The notes under the pieces were generated by a model. That model was not told where the DNA came from. It ran no database searches and was given only the letters and a program-made list of their open reading frames with translations. DNA of 64,000 nt, from positions 372,001 to 436,000 of the forward strand of contig JAHLTZ010000010.1 in assembly GCA_025786725.1 (NCBI GenBank). Reading direction: 5' to 3'. Below, piece after piece: positions 40,989-50,569 of this stretch; position 1 is the first letter of the stretch; each line of letters starts with the position of its first letter. Origin of the DNA: Syncephalis fuscata. Its lineage: Eukaryota > Zoopagomycota > Zoopagomycetes > Zoopagales > Piptocephalidaceae. The position numbers were made by a program, and so were the translations under genes.

Positions 40989-41809
40989 ATTTGAGTTCTT
41001 ACAATGAGTCAAAAGCAATAACGCGTCTTCCCCGCACTTGATAAAGCACTGAATATATAGAAAAGGCTACTTTTTGCCGATTATCGGGATATACGACTGC
41101 CGAGATTTTATTGATTATTATATGGATTCAATTGAGGGACAAAAATATCCATAACTTAAATAATAAACCGTCCATCAATTTTTGATACCGAGAATTGTTA
41201 TTTGTTGAAGCGGCGCTATGTCAATTTCGTTTGAATTAGTTGAAGCTGAGCCAGTCCGCACAATTTTTAATATTCGATATTGTGTTAACAAATATTAAAT
41301 AGTATTTTATGTTACTTACAATAAAATGTAATAAATAAATAAATGTCGACCCATACTATTGCTATTATAAAGTATTCAAATTATTATAATTTAATATTTA
41401 ATGCCATTCGCCATCCACTATCATGTTCAATACGTTGAATATTATTAAAATAGTTATTTTCTTATTTACACATGTTGTTATATTGTGCATCCATAGTAAC
41501 TGTAGCAGTACACTATACCATCTGATTACTTAAATACTAGATGAAATAAAATAGAGTCTATATCTAGTTTAATAATCGTTGGTAATAAATTCAGGTATAT
41601 TATCATTAAAATAACGTATTATATTTCAATCTATCAATCTTATTACTTTACAATAGCTATAACAACAGTCACGGTAAATGTAATAACATAGATATTATTA
41701 TTGCTATTATTACAGTATTATTCTAGGCTATCATAGTTTATTTAGTGAATATTATTAAGAAATATATTATTACTTTTATTAAAACAATATCTTATGCAGC
41801 ATCGCTCTT
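40989..41809. other. Intergenic region containing a dispersed repeat
   Basis: About 820 nt upstream of the isomerase gene and downstream of the UBTD gene. Most of it is the repeat copy at 41153-41462 and AT-rich flanks. No gene is seen. Confidence 0.55.
41153..41462 (+). repeat. Dispersed repeat, copy 2 (contiguous left and right halves)
   Basis: The left part, 41153-41327, matches 10977-11150. The right part, 41328-41462, matches 12465-12620 and, in reverse, 4178-4390. Here the two halves are adjacent, making a unit of about 310 nt. No open frame, target-site duplication or long terminal repeat was identified by eye, so the element class is unknown. Confidence 0.75.
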
Positions 41810-42803
41810 CTATTCAGTAGGTGGCAGAACGTTGACCATCGCCTGTAATAACAGTGAAGTCTCCTCGGGTTGCGCCAATTCACCAAGAGATTGTTCTCCT
41901 CGCAGTATTCGACCTAGACGTAGATAGCGTACTTGTACTTGCATCTCCTTCTGATTTGCTCCATCACATTCTGGTGGCGGACGTGCTGCCAATAAGGCAC
42001 GGGTCACCTGTGGGTATAGCTGATCGTTGGCATGCATTTCAAGCACAACATCTTCATTTGTTGTAAGTCGGATTGTTAATTTAATAGCACGGCCAGTATC
42101 TGCACCGGTTGCTTCTTTTGTCGCCTCAGCTGATTCATTTAGTGTAGCAATAACTGCAGCCCGCTCGCCATCCCCTGAAGGTGTGGTGGCCGTTGTTATA
42201 AGATTTGTTGGTGCCGATAGACAATAATCGGGAATAACATATTGATTGCCTAGTGCGTCAAATGCACCATCGGCCAATAACCCAGTGGGTAAAGTCACGC
42301 CTACCGAATCAAGAACCACTTGTGCCGTTCCATGATCGGTCTCTGGTTGGCATACAAGCTGAAGTGCTTGCCAAACTTCTAAACGGCCCTAAATGCAGAT
42401 AATAGTGTCAGTTTATTACACATTCTACTACAAACACAGCCCGATACACCATCCATATATGGTGTCTATCGTGTTCTTAGTACCTCGTAGGTTGGCGCAG
42501 TGTCCCAGAACGCGCTTCTTTGCGCATCCAACTCCGCCTGTGTCATAGGCTCTGATGCCGTCCAATTCGGTCGGTCTGACAATAGCGACTGGCTATTACC
42601 GCTACGTCCTATAGAATTCATCGGGCAAATAGCCAGTAATGAGGGAAAAGCCATATAGTTAGTAGCAGTATTTATAAGCACAGCAACAACCAACAAATAA
42701 CTGCATAGCTACCTCGTCGTTGTGGGCTTGGCCGGCTACTGCCAACATTCATCAGATTCCGTGTAGCATCGTCATCCGCCGGTGTTGAATGAGTACAGCC
42801 CAT
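41810..42803 (-). CDS. Ubiquitin-domain-containing protein, UBTD1/2 (DC-UbP) type
   Basis: Homologue of UBTD proteins, which in animals link E2/E3 and deubiquitinating enzymes. Exons are 42713..42803, 42484..42608 and 41810..42388, giving 264 residues with no frame break. It begins MGCTHS, so Gly2 could be myristoylated and Cys3 palmitoylated, as in UBTD family members that start MGNC or similar. The N-terminal domain has PMTQAELDAQRSAFWDTAPTYEG and VWQAL, the hallmark of UBTD. LGNQYVIPDYCLSAPTNL matches the family's YQLPIYCLSPPVNL. The C-terminal part (about 175-260) would be the ubiquitin-like domain but is divergent, so its fold is assumed. Confidence 0.9.
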
Positions 42804-43224
42804 ATTACACAGAAAAAGTAAGAGAATTCAAGAAAACAGGATAATTAAGTGTGCAAGAACAAGAATAGTAGAAAGAAAGGGCAACAAGTGCTAGATATAT
42901 AATGTAATAAAAATGGAAAACGTGAAGAAAACTAGTACTGATTGGTTTCTGAGGGGGAACTGGCCATTTTAAGAATTCAAAATATATACAAGTCCAATTG
43001 GAATCATAATTTTAATGACAGCCGTAGTCAAAACAATACACTTCCTATTACACTTGGCTATCAATGGCCGGTATTAATGATAGACACATGTGTAATAGGC
43101 GTACACACACACACACACTAATTGAGTGAAGGGTGTGGAGATAAACGCAAATAACAAATGATAGACTTGGTAGTGACAACAAATTAGAACAGTGGAATAA
43201 TCACGGCCAATTGCTCTTCACGAA
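42804..43224. other. Intergenic region between thioredoxin and UBTD genes
   Basis: About 420 nt with the thioredoxin 3' UTR and the UBTD promoter, including a short CA run at about 43105. Nothing else is recognised. Confidence 0.5.
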
Positions 43225-43973
43225 TTAAGTGCTGGTAGACGGAAACTTGGCCTCGCCTTCATCGCGAGCCTCTTTGATAAACTTTCGAATACTATTCTCG
43301 TCTCGAACGCCAATAAACTGGTCAACACGCTTGCCATTGTGGAATACAGCGACAGTTGGTAGTGAGGCAATCTATAAGAACGTAATTTATGCGTCAACTA
43401 TCATTAGCCTATTAAATTGCTTCAAGGTGCATATAACTTGCCTGGTATTTAGCTGCAACATCTTGAGCTGCATCGACATCAAGCTTTACTAATGGCAAGT
43501 TCAACTCACGAGTAGTATTAATCAATGCTGGTGCAATCATACGACAAGGGCCACACCAGCTATTTAGTGGGAAATAAATAAAATAAAATAAAAGATAATT
43601 GGTAATAATTGTTAGCAAGGATAGTTGTCTATGTGGCAGTGCTTACTTGGCAAAGAAATCGACTACTACTGTGCCAGATACTCGTTCAACTAAGCCGTCA
43701 AAAGATTGGTTGTTGGCAACGACCACATGTGTGTCTTTCTTATCGCCAGTACTCGATGATTTGGCATTGTCATTGCTCAAGACTGTCTTTGGTTTTGGCT
43801 CGGCATCGGCAGTATACATGCGAATAGCGCCGATTCTTGGAAGATTATTACGTCGTAGCACTGTCAGTGCCAAGGGCAATGCACGCTGACCCATTGCCAT
43901 AAAGCCTATCACCATAAATATATATATATATATATACATAGGCCAATGAACATATTTGCATAAGTTATCGATT

Positions 43974-44005
<32 letters not shown>

Positions 44006-44080
44006 ACAATTAACGGCCAACTTACGAGCAGAACGACCAACCTGCACCGACAAACGAGTTAATGAAGACGTTGCAGACAT
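43225..44080 (-). CDS. Mitochondrial thioredoxin
   Basis: Disulfide reductase of the matrix, with an N-terminal presequence. Exons are 44026..44080, 43647..43905, 43442..43559 and 43225..43371, giving 192 residues and no frame break. The N-terminus (about 1-60) is rich in Ser, Arg and Leu with few acidic residues, as in mitochondrial targeting peptides. The active site is WCGPCR at residues 106-111, followed by KLDVDAAQDVAAKYQ and SLPTVAVFHNGKRVDQFIG with the cis-proline TVAVF block. Intron 1 contains TA and ATT microsatellites (43918-43936 and 43976-43997). Intron 3 has a GC donor. Confidence 0.92.
43372..43441 (-). other. GC-AG intron in the thioredoxin gene (intron 3)
   Basis: Donor TACCAG|GCAAGT and acceptor TATAG|ATTGCC. 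The junction joins AAKYQ to IASLPTV, exactly as in other thioredoxins, so the GC donor is well supported. Confidence 0.88.
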
Positions 44081-44718
44081 GATCGTTACAATCAGGTGGA
44101 GGAATAAGTAAAAAAAAGAAAAGCCGTAGTCAATCGCTGGATGAAAAGATAGAAAGGAAAGGAAAAAGTGGGTGAGAAGTAGCGGAGAATAGCTTCTGTC
44201 TTGTCTTGGTTTTACTTTAGAGGAATATGCTGGTAAGCCGCGACCTGTGTCGTTATGTTTTTTGTACTATAAATTATTTAATAACAATAATGATAAAATA
44301 GAAAATATTTTATTTATATTAAAAAGCGAGTGGTTTAAAATAGTGAAATAAAGACTAGTCTATTCACCTGTATAGCCGATGTTAGTGTGGTAGTAATAGC
44401 ATAGTGGTGATGATAGATAGAATGACGTTATACATAGTATGAACTCAATCAAATCACGTGACAAATTAATTGAACTCGTTGTCGGTAGCTGTGAGTGCTG
44501 AGTAGCACGCCCTCTCTTACATTGCTCATTTCGCCCACACACGTACTTGTTTCCGTGTACGGGTAAGTTTAGTTATATCCATTGATATTTTATCTAAAAC
44601 AGTAGACTAACCTATATTGTATGAACAAATGATGGATGATGAAAATGATGGATGGATGGATGGATTGCTATATATATGTGTGTATATATGATGAATAGCT
44701 TGCGCACCTGGATTAGCC
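44081..44718. promoter_or_regulatory. Divergent promoter region of thioredoxin and eL36
   Basis: About 640 nt separate the two divergently transcribed start codons. A likely 5' UTR intron of eL36 runs from GTAAGT at 44563 to TTAG at 44716, two bases before the ATG, a common arrangement for ribosomal-protein genes. A GATG/GATGG microsatellite lies at 44630-44665 inside it. Specific factor sites were not identified. Confidence 0.55.
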
Positions 44719-45644
44719 ATGACTTCCAAGACGAACATCATCGTTGGCAAGAACAAGGGGTTCCCCACCACCCCACGTACCCTTAAGGCCAAGCCAGTCT
44801 CTACCAAGGGTGTAAGTAGATGGATGGATAGATGGATGGATGGATGGTTAGATATATAGTTAGATGGATATTAGTGGCGAAAATACTATTGACCATTGAA
44901 TATGGTGGACTTATGCACTAGCAATCTATAATAATGGTTCTACACGGTATAGTTACTTGTAAATAGCTTTATTTATGATAGAGAGCGTTATAGATACACA
45001 TGCAATAGAAATAATATAAACGCGCTTATTATTTAGTAATTTGGACATAACGATCATGAATTCCAGTTACTAAAGAGTACTAATAGCCATGCTTACAATA
45101 TCTAATATTCAAATATAATGGGATGAATAAATGGAACTATATGCATATATATTATTATATAATTATTGTACTAATTACTATTTATTTTATTTAATATAGC
45201 GTCTTGGTCCACGTACCAAATTCGTACGTGAATTGATCCGTGAAGTTGCTGGCTTTGCTCCATATGAACGCCGCGTCATGGAATTGTTGAAGAACGGCAA
45301 AGATAAGCGTGCTCGTAAGCTCGCTAAGAAGAGAGTAAGTACTTGTTAACTGGTGCATCAACTTGTTATTGTTCAATAGCTATGATATGCAAAAAAGGCC
45401 ATGAATTAGACAGTTCATTGGTTGCGTAATACTGCATGTCCACATGGATGCATGAATTGCCGTCTGGCTAATTGGCACAGTTGGCGTGCGTATAGCACCA
45501 ATCATTGCGATAGCATTCATTATGATTTAACACGATACTGACCAACTATTTCCTTTCTAGTTGGGCACCTTTGGCCGTGCCAAGAACAAGGTCGAAGAGC
45601 TTAACAACGCCATCGCCGAATCTCGTCGTGCCGCTGCTCACTAA
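44719..45644 (+). CDS. RPL36: 60S ribosomal protein eL36
   Basis: Component of the large ribosomal subunit. Exons are 44719..44811, 45200..45334 and 45561..45644, giving 103 residues, the normal eL36 length. The middle exon carries the family block [20 protein letters not shown] and the start of [15 protein letters not shown]; the last ends ESRRAAAH. The introns (388 and 226 nt) are much longer than others in the window, and intron 2 is less AT-rich. No frame break. A further 5' UTR intron is likely just before the ATG. Confidence 0.95.
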
Positions 45645-46748
45645 ATATACTTTGCTTTTATTGGTGTTTTAAAGTGATGATGTGGCAGTAGTGGCGTGCC
45701 GAATGGCGAACGGCCAGCCTGATGCCACGGTGCTTGCCTTTTTACTACGACTACTTCTAGAAACAGGCAGTTTAATCATTATTGCTACTATTCATGCACA
45801 CACATACACACATTATCCACAGTAAAGCGTTCTCTCTCTATGCCATATTAGAATTGCGGCGATTAATAGACTATCATGTTGTGATGGATCATTGTAAAAC
45901 GAGTAATCAAAACGTCACACTTTTTGTTTGTGTGTCTAGTTGCATACCAATGCCCATTGCCACTATTATTAATATTACTACGATTTGTGGCATTGACTTA
46001 TGGTATATGCAGAAGCACATGGTGTATGCAGTCAAACGAGAAAACAGTTGTAACCATGCGGTCACAAATACGGCAGTACCGTGCTTTGTTTTATACTACA
46101 TATTTCTACATTAAATTTATGCGGTAACTACATAGTGGGAAAGAGAGAGAGAGGTGGCTGAATGCATGTATAACCATAGACGGAATACGCATGTTTAGAT
46201 GCACAACCATACAGCCATTGCGCGCGCATACGATCAAAACTATTCTGGCTCTCTCCACATGCCATGGATGAATCCATTATTTTGTGTATGTGTGCGTGTA
46301 TGTGTGCGTGTATGTGTGCGTGTGTGCGTGTGTGCGTGTGCGTGTATGAATTCATTGTATAACATAAATAGCGTGAAATAAAGTGAAGTACTATTATTAC
46401 TAGCTAATTGTCCACTACTACTATCATTATCTTTATTACTATTACAGCACTGCTATAAACCTTGGCTTTACCTTTCTCGCCTTGTCGCCTGCTTTCGCAT
46501 TGCAAAAACATATGCGTCTGTCGGCCATTACAACGTTGTAGCCACCACTGGATTTCTCATATATTTCCCCGTGAAGGAGGCATTTTTGATACAAGCCAGC
46601 GCTTGTCTACCTCGACCACGTCCTTGTCACAATCATACACGCCAATCATTGCATTCGTATAAATATTCATACGCATTCTAAAGTTTATGATACATACCAA
46701 ACTATTATAACCTTCACCACTATATAGACAACATATTTTATTATAAAT
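45645..46748. other. Intergenic region with TG microsatellite
   Basis: Contains the eL36 3' UTR and the promoter of the next gene. A (TGTGCG/TATG)n microsatellite at about 46283-46348 produces long Thr-His or Cys-Val frames on both strands that are not genes. No other feature is recognised. Confidence 0.55.
46283..46348. repeat. TG/TGCG microsatellite
   Basis: Tandem GTGTATGTGTGCGTGTATGT-type repeat of alternating purine-pyrimidine sequence. Confidence 0.9.
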
Positions 46749-47987
46749 ATGACCACTGCACACACTATAGCTTTTCAAGGAGCAGAAATGGCTATTGACC
46801 ACATTAAATTGGCCGATATCGACACATTAGACGATCAATCAATAGACAATGTCGACGGCGTTAATATTAAAACTATGAATGGCCGCACCTTTGATTCGTC
46901 TCAGAGTTCGATTGTTTCACCGCCCGGATCACCCACGGTCAGGGTTGTATCTACCTATTCCCGAGTAGGTGATGCACAATGGCCGGTCGATATGTATCGA
47001 GTAAAGGAGGCAGGAACGGCCGATCAATCCATCTATGTTCGTGGCAAATCAGTTCGCGATAGTATGAGTAAATTCCATGCTAAGGGACTTGTTGTTGGCG
47101 AGTATAGTTCGATTGAACACGTATGCTTAAAAATCACCGCATAATGGCGATAGAGCTGCGGCTGCTGCATCGTCAACACCAGCTAAAAAGCGAAAGCATA
47201 AATTACTTTCTTTAATTTCAAGCATTTTTTCTAAATCATCGAAAAAGCCATCGAGTAAAAATGCACCATCAACACCACGACCAAGTGCTGATTCAGGTGT
47301 CACAAAAGCCATTTCAAATACATCTGAATATCGAGTAAGAGATCGGTCCTCGCAAATTAGTCATCGATACAGTGCGAGTCCGGCAAGTTCACCACCATCT
47401 TCACCATCTCACCTACTAGTGACCCATTACTAAGCCGCCTATTCCGTGCGCCTATTCGTAAAAATCCCAATAAATTGTCTAAATCATCTGGTTCAGCGGC
47501 TAATCCAACAGCCACCACTGCCACTTCATCCTCCTCTAAATCATCAGCTGCCAAAACAAAGAAACGCAGTAAAAAGGCCAAGTCATCCAAGGTAGCTCGT
47601 TCAGCTTTGGAGTCTTCGGCCCCGCCAACATCGATAACATCGCCAATGGAACACGAAAATATTATGGTATTTTCTTCGGCTGATAATAGCGAAAATGAAG
47701 GCAATATGGAGGAAAGATTGCCACGTAAAAAACAATATTTGCCATCGGGTTGTCCATTTACTTGGAATCGGTCGACTAAGGTTACATCGAATAGCCAGAC
47801 TAGTAGCCATCATATAACACCATCGGCTACAGGTAACACAACGCCGATAGTAGCCGCAAGTGCTAATCGAAAACCACCACGACAACGTGTATCGCCATCT
47901 GGTCTTTATCTACTCATTTGTGTAGGTCTTTGTTGCATGCCATGTCTCTGTGTTAACTACGCTTGTAACCGAGACGAGGAATCGTAA
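46749..47987 (+). CDS. Serine-rich, basic low-complexity protein with Cys-rich hydrophobic C-terminus
   Basis: Family not recognised. The reading frame from 46749 continues to 47987 if two breaks are allowed, giving about 413 residues. One lies in the A-run 47129-47133, where one base fewer gives CLKSPHNGDRAAAASS. The other is near 47409, where one base more gives SPSSPTSDPLLSRLF. The middle is rich in Ser, Lys, Pro and Thr, with basic clusters (KKRKHK, KTKKRSKKAKSSK) and several SP motifs, suggesting phosphorylation or nuclear/plasma-membrane charge interactions. The last 30 residues contain GLYLLICVGLCCMPCLC, a short hydrophobic, cysteine-dense segment that could be palmitoylated or membrane-inserted. 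Consistent composition across the breaks supports one gene. Function is unknown. Confidence 0.6.
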
Positions 47988-48214
47988 CAAATGAAAAACA
48001 AAACGGTTCTTGTTATTGCCGTTATTCATTTTTAATTGCTTTTTTCTATTTACTGTCTTTTATTTGGTTGATTATTCGCCCTTACGTGCGAATAATTCAG
48101 AACGAGTCTTTTTACTGGTTCTTTTGCTTTTTTTAATAAATGTACTTTATCAATTAAATCTGTTATCATTATATTAAACGGTTATTATATATCAAATAGC
48201 TAATTAATGTTTAG

Positions 48215-49839
48215 TTAAAAGCCACTATAATCCTCAACAATAAATTGCTTCCAGTTACAAAGTTTTGCATATCGACATGAAGCATAGCCATTAGCAACAA
48301 TAATTTTTTTGTCAATATCTGTCTTTTTTACAGCTGCTAAATCTAAATCAATTGGTGATTTGAAATCAGCTCCTTTGCATTTGTATATACTGCCATAGGC
48401 TCTGGAAGGATAGCATTGACTAGTAAATTCAACTGTTCGTAAAAGCTCACCTGTCCATAAATCGTAAATTAAAAACTTTTTGAAACAAACTGTAACAAAT
48501 ACGTCAGAGCATCGTAGTAAATCAATGCTATTTCTTTCCATTTCTATACTCCTAGCCCATTGAATAGAATTACGCTTATCTGTAGTGTAAAGATAGGCTC
48601 TATTGGGTATTCCACCAATAGCCATACGATATAGACATGCTCCATACTTCTTGTTGGATTCAAAGGTAAATAGAACATGTCGATGGTCAACTTTATGTGT
48701 ATAAATAATACTATGTTCCGATTTCACAACGTTTTTGTTTAGTCGCAACACAACGTGATGCAGACACTCTGCGTCCGTACCAGTCAATTGCCATTGCCAT
48801 AATTGTATAGTAAACTGAAAGACATTGCGTTTTATACGTTGTAGATGTGGGTTGTCCAACTAATAGATTTGTCGTCCCAATACCAAGCTTGTGAAGCATT
48901 TGATAAAATATGTACATGATTTGGATTATTCCAAAGCACCAGCGACGTTGATTGATATTATAAATAAAACTGCGAATTACACGGAGTGATATGTTTCGTG
49001 TACCATCCATCATTATCCATGGCCCGTTTATTTGTATATTGTTAAGATAGAAATTTTTCCAACTGCAGCAAATTCCGATGTTAGTTGCATTATTCGATAT
49101 TGAATTACCTGCTACCGGTTTGGCTGGTAATTCTCTTCATTTGGTTTTAATTGTAATTGGCGTGGCTTAGGCAATCCAATACGATGTGAGCAGCCACGAT
49201 GAGCAGGAAATATATGTCCGTAGGGCTTCCAGGAAATACGCGCAAATATAAATTGGTCGCTTGTAGTGACACTGGGAAAATTATCAGAACTGTAAGACGA
49301 CCAATCAATATGTTTTAGTGTAACAATTTTTGCGTAAAACGAGCGCTGTCCTCTTAAATGTGCCCATATCACAGGATGATATTGTAATATTGCCCAGTAT
49401 AAACGGGGATAAGTAAAAGCTATTGCATTATAGTCGTCCTGTGCCATACAAAATATTCTCGATTGGATAATTCTCTAGAAGGAGTATAGATGATGGGTTG
49501 GTTTCGAATCAAATGCAGTTCAGTACGCCGACGATGGCAGTAAATGTAGAACCATGGCAACTGCCAACATTCTTTGTAATGTATATAGCGGCAATAACCG
49601 ACTATAGATCGTAGCCATTTTAGTTCTTTTTCATCATACATCGGAAATCGTTGCAAATAACGAATTTTCCATAAGCAATCATTTTCAACTATGATGGTAA
49701 AGAAATAACGACATGTTGTAGCTAAGCAGCCTAACTCTCGACATGGTAAGTGCCGTGATAATTTATAAATTACATCTTCGCAGAGACTTATCAATTTAGC
49801 TGTTTGTAAGTATTGTTGTTGTTCAAAAGTAGACGGCAT
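48215..49839 (-). pseudogene. F-box-like protein gene, third copy (several frame breaks)
   Basis: The first frame (from ATG 49839) has an F-box-like start: VIYKLSRHLPCRELGCLATT, then LWKIRYLQRFP. This recalls the LWHKLYRNDF block of the 22.9-26.3 kb genes. The frame ends at 49420, but one extra base in the AAAA run 49450-49453 joins WHR to AQDDYNAIAFTYPRLYW. Further stops and frame changes follow near 49110 and between 48990 and 48840, with a final open frame 48215-48859 containing FKKFLIYDLWTGELLRTVEF. Coding-like composition persists throughout, so this is one gene that is decayed or affected by sequence errors. Orientation and position show that it is a dispersed rather than a tandem copy. 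Confidence 0.55.
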
Positions 49840-50569
49840 GGTAAAAAATAAACAGTATTAAAAGTAATGATGTGCCTTTGCAATGGCTCATACGTCATTT
49901 TTATTAAAAAGATTGCGCTTTACGCAATCGTTTATAAATTTACATGTAGCACTTTAGACTAATACAGTTTACTGTATAATCATAAGAATAAGTAATAAAC
50001 TTTGGATTTCATATTAATCTATTATAATACAAGCTTGCTTTGCTGTTATTTATGTATGCGTTTTTACTGATATTTAAATTTGATTGATATTTACTTTAAT
50101 CCTCCAGGGGTAGTAAATCTTTTACGCAATCAATTATAGTAATTTAAATAGTTGACGAGTTAATTAGATTAATTTGTGTTTAAATGATCATTCATAATAA
50201 ACATTAATAACTATAATAACATTATCATTTCCATAAAATAGAATAGAATTAAATGTAGCAAAACATTGTATCAGTAACTACTAACATTTTAATAAATGAC
50301 TTTTTTTCTACGCCACTACCGACCACGGCTGAATATCAAATATTTTAAAGTATATTGTTTGCTTATTAGTTTATACATGATTATATTTATAAAAAGAAGA
50401 AGAATTTTAGTTTAGCTACATTGATAGTATAAATGAAATAATAAAACCAAAGAGCGTTTAATCGAGTATCCAGTATTTATATTGGGTCAAACCTCTGACG
50501 ATAATCATTTATCAAAGTAAAGATTTTGGTAGTAATTATAATAAAAGTATGATATCATAGTCAGTATAC
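49840..50569. other. Intergenic AT-rich region
   Basis: Promoter of the third F-box-like gene and 3' region of the ABC transporter. No gene or repeat is recognised. Confidence 0.5.

Noticed and set aside
44630..44850. GATG/GATGG repeat as a telomere-like or satellite array
   Set aside because: Short, imperfect and confined to the eL36 5' UTR intron and intron 1; an ordinary microsatellite.
46128..46381. His/Thr-rich and Cys/Val-rich open frames on both strands
   Set aside because: They are translations of the TG microsatellite at 46283-46348.
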